Below are positions 21,139 through 32,439 of a stretch of 64,000 nucleotides of DNA, piece by piece (position 1 is the first letter of the stretch; every line of letters starts with the position of its first letter). Both the position numbers and the translations under genes were made by a program. The stretch comes from Saccharomyces mikatae IFO 1815 (Eukaryota > Ascomycota > Saccharomycetes > Saccharomycetales > Saccharomycetaceae), in the NCBI RefSeq assembly GCF_947241705.1, contig NC_079265.1, positions 670,497 to 734,496 on the forward strand, written 5' to 3'. The notes beneath the pieces were generated by a model. It did no database searches and had not been told where the DNA came from. It saw only the letters and a list, made by a program, of their open reading frames with translations.

Positions 21139-22167
21139 ATGAAGGTAGAAGAATTACCTAATGGATCGGAAGTGTTAGTTAGGACCCAAGAGGATGATCT
21201 CGAGGGCTTTTCTTTTCTGAAAATTATGGATCGTATAGATCCCTTACCAGAAAACTTCGAGAATTATGAAAATTTCAAAGAGGGCGTTTACTATATGTGC
21301 ACACACGATGGCATAAGAATTGGGTTCGTATTGAAATTTGTTATAAATGAAATGAAAACTATTTGTCTGGAAACCTTCGAAGAAACCTTCCAATTAGATG
21401 AATTTAATCATGAGCTAAGGTTCAAAAGCAAAGATTTTGAACACAGAAACAATTTGATTGATCAATTGGCTGATAAGATGTATCTAGAATCATCGCTAAC
21501 TGGTGTCAAAGGCTGGAGAAATGAGAAATACGCTATTTGGGTAAACAGAGAACCTTACGTACTCATTGAACGTGCAATGGCAGGTGTTCTTGGTATAATC
21601 ACCTATGGAATTCATATAAATGGTTATGTGCTGGACCCAAAGTCTAAGAAAATTCAGTTTTGGGTGCCAAGAAGATCTGCAACGAAGCAGACATGGCCAC
21701 TAATGCTTGACAACATTATAGCTGGTGGGGTAGGCTATCCTTATGGTATCTATGAAACAGTTTTGAAAGAAAGCATGGAGGAAGCCAATCTAGAAAAGCA
21801 TATTATCGAGGATAATATCAAAGCTGCTGGCGCAATCTCTTATCTTTACTTTACAGGCGATATATCTGTAACGAAGTTCGATAAGGAATCAGATTTTATC
21901 GTTGGGGAAGTGCAATATGTCTACGACTTGCAACTCAACAAAGATATTGTTCCAAAACCAAATGATGGCGAAGTAGAGAACTTTAACTTATTCAGCCTGC
22001 AGGAGACCATCAATGCCTTAAAAAACAAAGAATTCAAACCCAATTGTGCGTTGGTAACGGTAAGCTTCTTGGTTAGACACGGCTACATTACACCCGAAAA
22101 TGAGCCCAACTATCTTGAACTTATAACTAGAATGCACAGAAGACTGCCCTTCCCAACTTTAAATTGA
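21139..22167 (+). CDS. YJR142W: Nudix hydrolase, thiamine-diphosphate type (YJR142W)
   Basis: 342 residues, matching YJR142W in length and position. Its family has an N-terminal DUF4743-type domain followed by a Nudix fold. S. cerevisiae work links the enzyme to hydrolysis of thiamine diphosphate and its damaged forms. The Nudix box is readable at about residues 200-220 (GYPYGIYETVLKESMEEANL). The metal-binding Glu residues of the REUXEE core are kept, while Arg is replaced by Lys and the final Gly by Asn, so the box is degenerate but plausibly active. Tandem with IPA1 (186 bp apart) and convergent with PMT4. Confidence 0.92.
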   Translation: MKVEELPNGSEVLVRTQEDDLEGFSFLKIMDRIDPLPENFENYENFKEGVYYMCTHDGIRIGFVLKFVINEMKTICLETFEETFQLDEFNHELRFKSKDFEHRNNLIDQLADKMYLESSLTGVKGWRNEKYAIWVNREPYVLIERAMAGVLGIITYGIHINGYVLDPKSKKIQFWVPRRSATKQTWPLMLDNIIAGGVGYPYGIYETVLKESMEEANLEKHIIEDNIKAAGAISYLYFTGDISVTKFDKESDFIVGEVQYVYDLQLNKDIVPKPNDGEVENFNLFSLQETINALKNKEFKPNCALVTVSFLVRHGYITPENEPNYLELITRMHRRLPFPTLN

Positions 22168-22320
22168 CAATATAAAAGCCCCCCGTAATTGATATCTAAA
22201 CAAATATAAAGGATTTTTTCATACATACACATGTAGGTATATATTTAAAATGAAATTGTTTCTATTCCTATTACACGGGAGTGAACAATTAACTCAATTG
22301 TGGTCGGTAAATAGATAAAG

Positions 22321-24609
22321 TTACTTTGAGAAGTTTAATTCTATGTCGAACCACTCTCTAGAGACAACTTCTGATGGCGACAAGCTGATGTCCCCATACA
22401 CCAATGGTGAAAAGTAGACAAAAAACCATGCAGTAGCAGCAGAGGCACATATCAAGAACGCCACATAAGGTTTAACATAAATCCTGGGGTTCTTTTGATA
22501 CGGGGTGCCTAATATTTCCTCATCTTTCTCCAGGTTCAATGATTTGCAATCACTAAATATAATTTCCCACAGTGCTCCAGAGAATAAGCAAGCAATTAAA
22601 TGAGCTGGTAAGTAGTGATGCAAAAACTTTTGACGCGCCATCAAAAAGAATGGAAAATAGTGGCAGCACCAGGAGATAAAAAAAAACATTAATGGGCCAT
22701 ATAACTTCTCTCTTGTCATCTTGTTAAGGGCATAGTAACCACGATGTCTTGAAATTAAGTCTGCTATGATAATGCCAACGAAAACAGCCAATGAAATGAC
22801 CTGAAACCACCATCCAATAATGTTACCAATGAAGTATATTTGTTTTTTCTCGTCACCGTTAGTCCAGAATGAAACACCACTTAAACTACCAGGCCAACTG
22901 TATGGTTCGGAAGCAAAGGGATGTTCTGATGACAATTTATTATTATGATCAAACATAGATTTTTGAGTTTCAATCCATTTCTTCAAGAATGGTAACGGTT
23001 TGACAACCTTTGGAACATATACCTTTCTAGCTTCATCCAAGTTAATAATTTCTTCGACAACCCAATTATTCGAAGGATCGATGACCTTTTTGTTACCGTT
23101 GACCTCTTGTTGATGGAACCCCCAATCAGGCAATAATTCGTCGTTATGAGTCCATAAGGCTACAGAAGTATCGACATGGAAAAGACGGAAAGAAACCGTT
23201 TTACTCTTTAGGATATGACCTTCATCCGACCTTTTCAATGGTTGGAAAGCGAAAAGCGTTTCAGGATATAACTCCCCATCACCTTCTTCTAAAGTTACTG
23301 TAGTAATCTCCTCATTGGTAGGGTAAAATGGCGAAGCGACATCATGGGCTAATAAGTAAGTATCAGTGGCTACATGCCTTAATCTAATATGTTGGTTTAA
23401 GAGAACAGCTTGCCCTTTACCGACATCACTGTCATGTGGTGGTAACACCTCCCATTGATTATTGAGGTCCGGGTGCGCATAACCAGTAACTTGCTGACCA
23501 GCGGATGAGATGCGGCCGTCTTCATAACGTTGTGGGTAACGTGCCAAATGTGAATGTAAAAATGCACCTGTGTCCTGATGTTTGATAGTAATGACATCGA
23601 AATAATTAACTGTCTTTGAGTCAACGCTCAAGGGAGAATCTTGTAGAGTCTCCTGGAATTCAGCAGACATAAAAGCGTCGCCTGGACCTGAGGTGTTCAA
23701 AATGGTGAAATGAACCCAGAACCAAAACAAATAAACCACGAAAGGGATTAACACTAAACCGTTTAATCTTTTACTGAAATGTTTCATGAACAGTCTTAAA
23801 GACAACCCCGCCTTAATATCCAGTAATTGCCACAAGTTTACTACTACAGCAAAACCAATAGCAGCATATGTCATAACACCAACATATTTTGTTGAAATAA
23901 CGAACGATAAAGATAAACCAGTAGCGTGCAACCAAATATACCAACTCCACGTAAATGGTTGACGCAATTGGCACTTGTAGAATCGAACATAACAATACAT
24001 GGTAGCAGCGATGGAAATGATTAAGATGGCATCCAATAGAATCAATCTGGTTTCTGTAACATGGGCAGTATCAATGGCAACCAGAAGGGATGCAAAAGCA
24101 CATGTAACGGCTCTGAAATTCAACTCCTTCAAGGTATGAAACATAATGGGAACAGTTAAAGAACCCAATATCGCGTTGAAGGAACGGTACGCAATATATG
24201 GAGCCGGATGAGTTTCATAACTGTATCCAATTTCGTCAAACTTAAAGGAGCCATCATAACCGCATAACCAACCAATGAAGGCAATCATCATCTTAGCGAA
24301 TGGGGGATGAACATCAAAGAAATAAGATCTCTCTAAATAATAAGATGCAAACTTCCCAAAATGAACCTCATCAAAAACAACTTCCTTTGGGTACCAGATC
24401 TTATAAAATCTAGCAGCAAAAGCTAGTAAAGTAACAACTATTACCCAGAAGTTGTAACGAGATTCTGGCTCCGGTAATGGCTGCAAGAGCCAATGTTCTG
24501 CAATTTGTTCACATTTAGGTGTATCCTTTGTATATTTTAACGAAGGATCGTCTACGTCCAAAGTCGAAGGTGGTAACTTCCCTTGATTACGCTTTTTGGG
24601 TACAGACAT
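22321..24609 (-). CDS. PMT4: Protein O-mannosyltransferase Pmt4
   Basis: 762 residues from the ATG at 24609; upstream in-frame codons lack an ATG, and this start gives the conserved MSVPKKRN terminus. Pmt4 transfers mannose from dolichol-phosphate-mannose to Ser/Thr of membrane and GPI proteins in the ER, acting as a homodimer. A multi-pass N-terminal part carries the conserved acidic loop (DEVHFGKFASYYLERSYFFD, residues about 89-108) and the VHPPFAK motif. A lumenal region with MIR repeats follows (about 325-530), then further membrane helices. DAN1 and DAN4 in this window are Ser/Thr-rich GPI proteins of the kind Pmt enzymes modify. Not a genetic link, just a functional one. Confidence 0.97.
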   Translation of the reverse strand: MSVPKKRNQGKLPPSTLDVDDPSLKYTKDTPKCEQIAEHWLLQPLPEPESRYNFWVIVVTLLAFAARFYKIWYPKEVVFDEVHFGKFASYYLERSYFFDVHPPFAKMMIAFIGWLCGYDGSFKFDEIGYSYETHPAPYIAYRSFNAILGSLTVPIMFHTLKELNFRAVTCAFASLLVAIDTAHVTETRLILLDAILIISIAATMYCYVRFYKCQLRQPFTWSWYIWLHATGLSLSFVISTKYVGVMTYAAIGFAVVVNLWQLLDIKAGLSLRLFMKHFSKRLNGLVLIPFVVYLFWFWVHFTILNTSGPGDAFMSAEFQETLQDSPLSVDSKTVNYFDVITIKHQDTGAFLHSHLARYPQRYEDGRISSAGQQVTGYAHPDLNNQWEVLPPHDSDVGKGQAVLLNQHIRLRHVATDTYLLAHDVASPFYPTNEEITTVTLEEGDGELYPETLFAFQPLKRSDEGHILKSKTVSFRLFHVDTSVALWTHNDELLPDWGFHQQEVNGNKKVIDPSNNWVVEEIINLDEARKVYVPKVVKPLPFLKKWIETQKSMFDHNNKLSSEHPFASEPYSWPGSLSGVSFWTNGDEKKQIYFIGNIIGWWFQVISLAVFVGIIIADLISRHRGYYALNKMTREKLYGPLMFFFISWCCHYFPFFLMARQKFLHHYLPAHLIACLFSGALWEIIFSDCKSLNLEKDEEILGTPYQKNPRIYVKPYVAFLICASAATAWFFVYFSPLVYGDISLSPSEVVSREWFDIELNFSK

Positions 24610-24793
24610 CTGTACTGCTGTGGAATCTTGCAAGTTGGTAACTATAAATTTGTATTGCCCACCTTGTTAGTGCAGGTAGTATAGGAAGGATTCAAATGTG
24701 TAGGTTCGAAAAAGCGCGTTTCACTGCATATTTTTTTTTTTCATCTAGAGAATGGATACATGAATAATATCACGAAAACCATAGACGAATTAA

Positions 24794-25669
<876 letters not shown>

Positions 25670-26008
25670 TAAATATACGAATCATATAAACTGATTTTAG
25701 TAAGTATATATATTCTAATATAATCGCACGCACGTATACATCGTAGCGGCGCGTAGCTCCCGTACACCTTATTATAAACCATCTGATGGACGGTTGATGT
25801 TCCTCTCAATATTACAATAGACACCTATACACACACGTTCTCGCCCCTATTAGCATTAGTGCTATTACTGTCATTGATATTATATTATTGATATTATTTT
25901 TTGTGCCGGATGATAGGGGAAGATAGGATGTATTATTTTAAAATTCAATTTCTAATAAACATTAATGGGGATATACAAAAGAAGAAAATAATTAACTTGT
26001 TATGAAAT
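25670..26008. other. Convergent MGM101/RPS4A 3' intergenic region
   Basis: About 340 bp, AT-rich. It contains TATATA-like and TAATAAACATTA elements of the kind that direct yeast 3'-end formation for the two convergent genes. No further gene, RNA or repeat seen. Confidence 0.5.
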
Positions 26009-27072
26009 TTATAAACCTTGTTGAGCTCTTCTTCTGTCACGTTCTTCCGCAATAGACAACTTGATACCCTTACCCTTTGGCAAAGAGATGTAAGGCTTAC
26101 CTTGTTCACCAATGACGAAGACATTGTTCAATCTAGTGACGAAAGTGTTGTCCAAGGAGTCCTTGATGTGAACTAAGTCGAAACCACCATCGTGTCTTTC
26201 CTTGTGAACAATAGTACCGATACGACCCAAGTTACGACCACCAGTAACGTAAACTAACTTACCGGCATCGAAACTGATGAAATCGGTGATCTTACCAGAA
26301 GCCAAATCAATCTTGACGGTGTCATTGACCTTGATGTTTGGGTCTGGGTATCTGATAGTTCTACCATCGTGGGTAACAACATATGGAACACCCTTCTTAC
26401 CCAATTGGACCTTCTTAACCTTACCCAATTTGTAGGAAGCTTCTTCATCGGTAATACGGTGAACAGCGAATCTACCCTTGACGTCGTAGACCAATCTGAA
26501 GTTTTCGTTGGTGGCATCTAGAGTGATGACATCCATGAAACCAGCCGGGTAGGTGGTGTCGGTTCTAACCTTACCGTCAACTTTGACGTGACGTTGCATC
26601 AAGATAGCCTTGACTTCACGGCCGTTCAAAGCATACTTTAATCTGTTTCTTAGAAAGACAATCAATGGCAAGGATTCACGCAATTTGTGTGGACCAGCAG
26701 ATGGTCTTGGGGCGTAACAACCGGACAACTTGTCCAATAACCAATGGTGTGGAGCTGCTAATCTCTTTAGATGCTTCTTTCTATGTGGAAAAAATGAATA
26801 AAAAGGACAAAATGAACGTACATTAAATAAAATGCAGATACATTACATTTTGTGGTTTTTTCGTTGTGCTTGTTAGTAAATCATTGATCATAGGACATCT
26901 GATACAATCCCGGGATGATACAAAATGAAATAGAGGTACACTGATTCCTTAGCTACTTCTCTCTCTCTCTTTCGTTTTGTCAAGACTCTGTTTGCTCCTT
27001 GCATACCATCCTTCTCATCCTTGCGTAATTGTAATTAAAAGTCTATAGTCAAACATACGGTCCTCTAGCCAT
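26009..27072 (-). CDS. RPS4A: Ribosomal protein eS4 (Rps4), split by one intron
   Basis: The coding sequence is joined from exon 1 at 27059-27072 (14 nt, ATGGCTAGAGGACC) and exon 2 at 26009-26780, giving 261 residues, the exact length of yeast eS4. The protein begins [18 protein letters not shown] and carries an S4-type RNA-binding part (about 40-110) and a KOW motif (about 175-205). It is a small-subunit protein of the 40S body. Being in the YJR145C position makes it the A copy; the protein alone cannot separate A from B. Codon use is strongly biased to preferred yeast codons, as in other highly expressed genes. Confidence 0.97.
26781..27058 (-). other. RPS4A spliceosomal intron
   Basis: 278 nt, phase set by exon 1 ending in CC. 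On the minus strand it begins GTATGT (27053-27058) and ends in TAG (26781-26783). A perfect TACTAAC branch-point box lies at 26872-26878, about 90 nt from the acceptor. All three signals match the canonical yeast intron. No snoRNA-like box pair was recognised inside. Confidence 0.96.
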
Positions 27073-27441
27073 CTTTGCGTATCGATTCTTTGGTTTGTTT
27101 TGGGCAGAAAATTCACTATGCAAGAAACTGTTCTAACACTAGATTGAAATATAGTATAATTTTAATATACCGGTGTGTAGCGCGACGCACTCTGAAATTT
27201 CAATTCTCCTACAAAGAGCAAGCCTTACCGGAACTAGCTGGAACAGACATAATAGCCTAACCAAATCGCCATCAGCCAGCAACAACGGCTAAACCTCCCA
27301 CCATCACAGAGATTCCTCAGACAACGGCCAGGCGTGGCCCACCCCTCCTGCCGGCTGGTTCCACCAACAGAAAAAAAAAAAAAAGAAAACAACCGAAGAG
27401 AAATGAACGCAAAAATAGAAAAAGAAAAATCATATAACAAA

Positions 27442-27483
27442 ATGTACGGATGTAATGTCCCGGAATAGTCGGTGTATGGGTGC
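27442..27483 (-). promoter_or_regulatory. Pair of Rap1 sites upstream of RPS4A
   Basis: On the minus strand there are two Rap1-type elements: ACATCCGTACAT (27442-27453, HOMOL1/RPG type) and GCACCCATACACC (27471-27483). They lie about 370-410 bp upstream of the RPS4A ATG. A poly-A tract on the plus strand at about 27370-27385 is a poly-T tract when read toward the gene. Paired Rap1 sites plus a T-rich stretch is the standard architecture of yeast ribosomal protein promoters. Confidence 0.85.
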
Positions 27484-28145
27484 TGATGCTGCTTCGTTTT
27501 TTTCTTCTTCTGTTGCACTGGAAAAATGAAAACACTGAAGAAACGCAATGCCCAGCAGCTTTTCTAAGAATCTCACATAATGACGGAAATGGAGAAGCAG
27601 CGTATGCGTAGCATGCTGCCGTAACCGCAAGATAATGCGCAATACACGTAACCATGACTAATGGTTGCACGAATTGTGGGACATCAGACAAAATGGACTT
27701 CGTGCCAGACGATAGCACGCTGTAAACGAATGCGCAGCAGTTTCTACTAGAGCACGTGCCACGTAGGCCTGCGAAAAGCCTCTTAAGAAACATAGAGTAA
27801 GCTTGCCGATGCAGGAAAGCTAGAGTTCCAGAAGATAAAAGTTGAAAAGTCAAAAAGAAACCGGAAATCGAGGCCTGCGCATGTTTCTTTGGCCACGGCC
27901 TTCCCCGACCCATCTGCTCGGACCCGAGGTTTGTCGCTTAAAAGGCATCTCTTTATAATCATAAAAATGACAAGACTGGATCTGCAAATATTTGGACATA
28001 TATCTCCAGAACGGGTTCTCCTCTCCTCTTCGACCAGGTGGTATAAAGGATGACTAAGTGGCCGTCATAATTCCACGGATGCCGCGGGCTGTATATATTG
28101 CCAGTCAATCCGGTGACCAAGAGTTTCTCTCTGGTGTAGCAACGC
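27484..28145. other. Intergenic region between RPS4A promoter and HMS2
   Basis: About 660 bp. A CACGTG box occurs near 27753 (gagCACGTGcc) and the region is comparatively GC-rich just before HMS2. Open frames here (for example a minus-strand frame 27317-27913) have no protein-like character and cover the promoter, so I do not call a gene. Confidence 0.4.
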
Positions 28146-29216
28146 ATGCCAGACATGGACGCAGCATCGACGATGGAGCTGCCTGATGCCTTTTTAAGCA
28201 TTTTGTTCGAGATACTGCAAGGTAACGCTTACTCGAGCATAATTCAATGGTCGGCCGATGGCAGCAAATTCATAATCTGGAATCCGGACCAGTTCACAAA
28301 GGTTATCCTGGAGAGATTTTTCAGCATTGCCAGCTTTGCAGCGTTCGCCAAGCAATTGAGCAAGTATAAATTTCAGAAAACTAAGCGGCCACGCTGCGTG
28401 GAGTTTTCCCACGTTCATTTTCAACGAGACAACGTGGCTAGTCTATTGCTAGTTAAGGCAGGTAAGTCTGCCAGCACCGTCAATAAACCAGATAAGCAAT
28501 GTGGTTTCCACTGGGACTCTTTCAAAGCGAACTCCATTTTAAGCAAGGCCATCGGCAAACCTTCCTTCGAGAAATTGATAAAAAATGTCGACGGACTGCA
28601 GAACAATCTTGATGAACTTAACGCGACAAACGCAGAAAGCTTGCAAATCATAAAAGAGATTAACGCTAGCTTACAGACAATTTCGTACCACCAGTTTCAT
28701 GCCTACCAAACGGCCAATTTTCTGCAAGCGAACTTCGAAGCCGTTAGGAAAGTCGTTTGTCCCGATTCATACCTACAACACCAGCAATTCCAACCACAGT
28801 ATCCCAAACGTCACTCGTTGTTGCTATTGAAAACGGATGCATCCGAATTGTCAGGAATACCTTTTATGCGCTTCGCCACCGCGCTCGAACTTATGAACTG
28901 TTCTTTGGACACGGCTGCTCAATGGCATCCCCAGTTGCGCCTTGACACATACGACCTGATTTTTGTCACTGTATCTCCCAACATGCAACAAGAACATCTC
29001 ATTTACTTCAAGAGACTGAGGAGCGCACTCCCAAGTTTCCCCATAATAGGCATTATGAACAGTCTCACCTCTCCTCAAGATACTGGTGTCGTTCCCTCCG
29101 ATTATTCTAACTATTATTTCCACCATTTGTTGCCGTCGGCGTTCACTGACATTTTAATGAGCCCCTTCACACAATCTCAACTCGTAACGCTTCTATCCAG
29201 ACATCTTCGAACGTGA
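28146..29216 (+). CDS. HMS2: Hms2, HSF/Skn7-like transcription factor
   Basis: 356 residues. The N-terminal HSF-type DNA-binding domain covers about residues 10-100 ([28 protein letters not shown] is the recognition-helix region, where classic HSFs have SFVRQLNMYGF). A coiled-coil-like segment follows at about 140-185, then a C-terminal receiver-like domain at about 220-356, similar to that of Skn7 but without an obvious phospho-acceptor Asp. Hms2 affects pseudohyphal growth in S. cerevisiae (YJR147W). Local base composition is more GC-rich than its neighbours. Starts at ATG 28146; a second ATG is 3 codons in. Confidence 0.95.
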   Translation: MPDMDAASTMELPDAFLSILFEILQGNAYSSIIQWSADGSKFIIWNPDQFTKVILERFFSIASFAAFAKQLSKYKFQKTKRPRCVEFSHVHFQRDNVASLLLVKAGKSASTVNKPDKQCGFHWDSFKANSILSKAIGKPSFEKLIKNVDGLQNNLDELNATNAESLQIIKEINASLQTISYHQFHAYQTANFLQANFEAVRKVVCPDSYLQHQQFQPQYPKRHSLLLLKTDASELSGIPFMRFATALELMNCSLDTAAQWHPQLRLDTYDLIFVTVSPNMQQEHLIYFKRLRSALPSFPIIGIMNSLTSPQDTGVVPSDYSNYYFHHLLPSAFTDILMSPFTQSQLVTLLSRHLRT

Positions 29217-29674
29217 ACCGACCCTCTCCGAGAGTCATCTACCATCTAGCATACCATTGCATTCGTATATGATTTTTTTTTGCGACCGCACTGCCCACAC
29301 TTTAATGTTCCATTGGCCCCGGAACCAATCTTGCAACGGCATTCTTTTTCCGCTTTCGGCTGGCACTTGATTTAACCTCTCTTTCCTCTTTGACACATCT
29401 TGTTATCTAATCTGTAGATCCGACTCTTCTTCTCTTTGGCGTCGTTCTTCTAAGTCCGTTTTTCAGTCAACAAAAACGAAAGTAGTGATAGAAATAAAGA
29501 GCCGTGCGTATATCAAAGGAGGACCAAAATGGATTGACAGTATAACAGCTATAAACTTAAAAGAGAACTCGATTATTTTCCAAGAAATTTAATCCTTTCA
29601 GTAATCGTTAAGAAAACTACTTATAATTTTATAAATCGAAGGGACAAATAGCTTTACTTATTTTAGAGACAGTA
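29217..29674. other. HMS2-BAT2 intergenic region (BAT2 promoter)
   Basis: About 460 bp with a T-rich tract at 29273-29281 and an AT-rich stretch just before the BAT2 ATG. BAT2 is controlled by nitrogen and amino-acid regulators in S. cerevisiae, but I do not see a perfect Gcn4 (TGASTCA) site here. The closest sequence is TCAGTCAAC at about 29463. Confidence 0.4.
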
Positions 29675-30805
29675 ATGACCTTAGCACCCTTAAGCGCCCA
29701 GAAAGTTAAAATTATCACCACAGAGCACCCATCGGCGCCAAAACCAAATGATCAATTGGTGTTTGGCAAGAGCTTTACTGACCATATGCTAACTGTGGAG
29801 TGGAGTTCCGAAAAAGGGTGGGGTACCCCAGAGATCAAGCCCTATCAAAACTTGTCATTGGACCCTTCTGCATTTGTTTTCCATTATGCGTTTGAATTAT
29901 TCGAAGGGATGAAGGCTTACAGAACGGTGGATAATAAAATCACAATGTTTCGTCCAGACATGAATATGGAGCGCATGAACAAGTCTGCACAAAGGATCTG
30001 TCTGCCAACGTTTGACCCAGAAGAATTGATTACCTTGATCGGTAAGCTAATCCAGCAAGATAAGCACTTGATTCCAGAAGGCAAGGGTTACTCTTTATAC
30101 ATCAGGCCTACATTAATTGGCACTACTGCTAGTCTAGGGGTGTCCACGCCTGACAAGGCCTTGCTCTATGTTATCTGTTCTCCTGTGGGTCCATACTACA
30201 AGACTGGTTTCAAGGCGGTTAAACTGGAAGCCACCGATTATGCCACAAGAGCTTGGCCAGGAGGCTGTGGTGACAAGAAGCTAGGTGCAAATTATGCTCC
30301 CTGTGTTCTCCCACAATTACAAGCAGCTTCAAGGGGCTACCAACAAAATTTGTGGCTCTTTGGCCCCAATAACAACATTACTGAGGTGGGTACCATGAAC
30401 GCCTTTTTTGTGTTTGAAGATAGCGAAACAGGCAAGAAGGAGCTAGTTACTGCTCCACTGGATGGCACCATTCTAGAAGGGGTTACTAGAGACTCCATTA
30501 TACATCTTGCAAAGGAGAGACTCGACCCAAACGAATGGACTATTAGTGAACGCTACTGCTCCATAGGTGAAGTCGTAGAGAAATCCAAGAACGGTAATCT
30601 ATTGGAGGCCTTCGGTTCTGGTACTGCTGCAATTGTTTCTCCCATCAAGGAAATTGGCTGGAAGGGTGAACAAATTAATATTCCGTTGTTGCCAGGTGAA
30701 CAAAGTGGTCCAGTAACTAAGAAATTTGCACAATGGATTAATCAAATTCAATACGGCGAAGTCAAACATGGGAACTGGTCGAGGGTTATAACCGATTTGT
30801 ACTGA
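29675..30805 (+). CDS. BAT2: Cytosolic branched-chain amino-acid aminotransferase
   Basis: 376 residues. A PLP enzyme of fold type IV that transfers the amino group between Leu, Ile or Val and 2-oxoglutarate. It begins the Ehrlich pathway to fusel alcohols as well as doing the last synthetic step. The PLP lysine is Lys202 in DKKLGANYAPC, and EVGTMNAFFVF is the expected downstream cofactor-pocket motif. There is no mitochondrial presequence, which distinguishes this cytosolic form from Bat1. The gene matches YJR148W in position and length. Confidence 0.98.
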   Translation: MTLAPLSAQKVKIITTEHPSAPKPNDQLVFGKSFTDHMLTVEWSSEKGWGTPEIKPYQNLSLDPSAFVFHYAFELFEGMKAYRTVDNKITMFRPDMNMERMNKSAQRICLPTFDPEELITLIGKLIQQDKHLIPEGKGYSLYIRPTLIGTTASLGVSTPDKALLYVICSPVGPYYKTGFKAVKLEATDYATRAWPGGCGDKKLGANYAPCVLPQLQAASRGYQQNLWLFGPNNNITEVGTMNAFFVFEDSETGKKELVTAPLDGTILEGVTRDSIIHLAKERLDPNEWTISERYCSIGEVVEKSKNGNLLEAFGSGTAAIVSPIKEIGWKGEQINIPLLPGEQSGPVTKKFAQWINQIQYGEVKHGNWSRVITDLY

Positions 30806-31302
30806 AACATCGCTATTGCTACGTAAACTGATCAAAAGCAAAAAAAACCAGAGCATTTTCTTTCTTTGCTAACCAAATTGGTTATGTAAGAGAAAAACGT
30901 CCTTTTTCATATTCTATCTATATATAAATGGATTTTACAATAATCTACTGAAATATATTAAATCTACCGCTCTTCTCTTCTCTTTTCTTTCCTTCTTTTT
31001 TTTCTTTGATATTCTACCATCTAAGCACTAAGAAAGAATGGAATCATAGCCTCTATAACTGTAAGGTCTTTAAAGCAACATAGCTACGTTAATTTTTAAC
31101 GTGCAACATTGCCGTTTACGCCAACCTTTTTCCTTCGTGTCATATGCTAGGATAAAAGTTGACCTATCACTTTCAAGGATATAAGATTCGGGGTATAAAA
31201 TGAACACCACTCTCCAAGATCACTTCAAATGAAAGCCAGTTACTTCAGGCTAAATAATATCTTAGTCTCCACGCACATTGTCACTTGAATAAGAGCCCAG
31301 AA
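30806..31302. other. BAT2-YJR149W intergenic region
   Basis: About 500 bp. A pyrimidine-rich tract (about 30971-31010) and a TATAAAA-like box at about 31194-31199, some 105 bp before the next ATG, are the only signals I see. No gene, RNA or repeat. Confidence 0.4.
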
Positions 31303-32439
31303 ATGAGCAATGCTTTCCAAAAATGTTTCAACTTGAAATACCCTATTATTCAAGCCCCCATGGCAGGGGTAACAACTATTGATATGGCGGCCAAGGCTTG
31401 CATTGCAGGCGCCATGGCTTCCCTACCTTTGTCGCATTTAGATTTCAGAAATTTTAACGATATTGAAAAATTCAAGTCAATGATTTCACAGTTTAAAAAC
31501 CTTGTGGCAGATGAAAATTTGGAGCATAATGTTAATTTAAACTTTTTTTGCCATAACATTGTTGATGAACCAACCAATCTTCAAATAACCAACTGGGTCA
31601 AGCTGTATAGAAAGTCTATGGATTTGCCGATCAATAGCAATGAAATTGATTTTAATAATGGTAATGTCTCTTTCAAGGCTTTTGAAAGAGATTATGCGCT
31701 TCAAGATTTTTTGAAGTATCTATCAAATGAATTTAGACCTAGAATTGTGAGCTTTCATTTTGGTCATCCATCAAAGTCTACAATAGAATATTTGCAAAAA
31801 CTCGGAATTCTAATTTTTGTTACTGCTACATCAGTGAAAGAAGTTAATTTACTAACAAGTCTAGGCATTGATGGGATAGTGTGTCAAGGGTATGAAGCGG
31901 GAGGACATAGAGGGAGTTTTTTAATAAATGAATCCAAGGATGACGAAAATTTATCGACCGTACAACTAGTGAAAAGGGCTGTTTCTGAACTTGTTGCTAT
32001 GAAAGATAAGGGTATTGTGCGCAATACTCCCTTCATCATCGCCGCAGGCGGTATAACGGATTCTCAAGATATATCGTACATGCTATCACAACAAGCAGAT
32101 GCGGTTCAATTGGGGACCGCATTACTTGGTTGCAATGAATCCAATGCATCGAAAATGTTTTTAGCTCCGTTTGCCCCAGAATCAAGGACTAGAATGGTGG
32201 AAATAGTCTCTGGAAAGCCTGCTAGGACAATATCGACTCCGTTTATCGAAAAACTTTTAGCAAATTTTCATGGCGAGGAGCTTCCTCCATATGGTTACAT
32301 ATACGATGCATTCAAGCAAATAAGACGTATTTATCCAGAATTGGCTAACTTCATTTTGGCTGGGCAAGGATTCCAAAGTGTTCAATCAGGCATTTCAACA
32401 GACAGAAAGATTGATATTCTGGGTGAAAAGTTACGTTAA
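31303..32439 (+). CDS. YJR149W: Nitronate monooxygenase-like flavoprotein (YJR149W)
   Basis: 378 residues from the first ATG (31303). The frame is open further upstream but without an ATG, so the S. cerevisiae N-terminal extension I recall appears absent or differently started. The family is 2-nitropropane dioxygenase/nitronate monooxygenase: FMN-dependent TIM barrels that detoxify nitronates. Visible family signatures are PIIQAPMAG at the N-terminus, NLNFFCH (about 85) and the phosphate/FMN loop GYEAGGHRG (about 198), followed by FIIAAGGI and GTALLGCNES. It diverges strongly from the S. cerevisiae protein compared with its neighbours. Substrate in yeast is not established. Confidence 0.92.
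   Translation: MSNAFQKCFNLKYPIIQAPMAGVTTIDMAAKACIAGAMASLPLSHLDFRNFNDIEKFKSMISQFKNLVADENLEHNVNLNFFCHNIVDEPTNLQITNWVKLYRKSMDLPINSNEIDFNNGNVSFKAFERDYALQDFLKYLSNEFRPRIVSFHFGHPSKSTIEYLQKLGILIFVTATSVKEVNLLTSLGIDGIVCQGYEAGGHRGSFLINESKDDENLSTVQLVKRAVSELVAMKDKGIVRNTPFIIAAGGITDSQDISYMLSQQADAVQLGTALLGCNESNASKMFLAPFAPESRTRMVEIVSGKPARTISTPFIEKLLANFHGEELPPYGYIYDAFKQIRRIYPELANFILAGQGFQSVQSGISTDRKIDILGEKLR

Noticed and set aside
24610-24633. Eight extra N-terminal codons for PMT4
   Set aside because: The upstream codon is not ATG; the ATG at 24609 gives the conserved start.
27075-27260. Short plus-strand frame at the position of dubious ORF YJR146W
   Set aside because: Lies in the RPS4A 5' region, has no conserved features, and the S. 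cerevisiae counterpart is itself regarded as dubious.
27317-27913. 198-codon minus-strand open frame between RPS4A and HMS2
   Set aside because: Covers the Rap1 sites and poly-A tract of the RPS4A promoter and has low-complexity, non-protein-like composition (runs of Phe and Leu).
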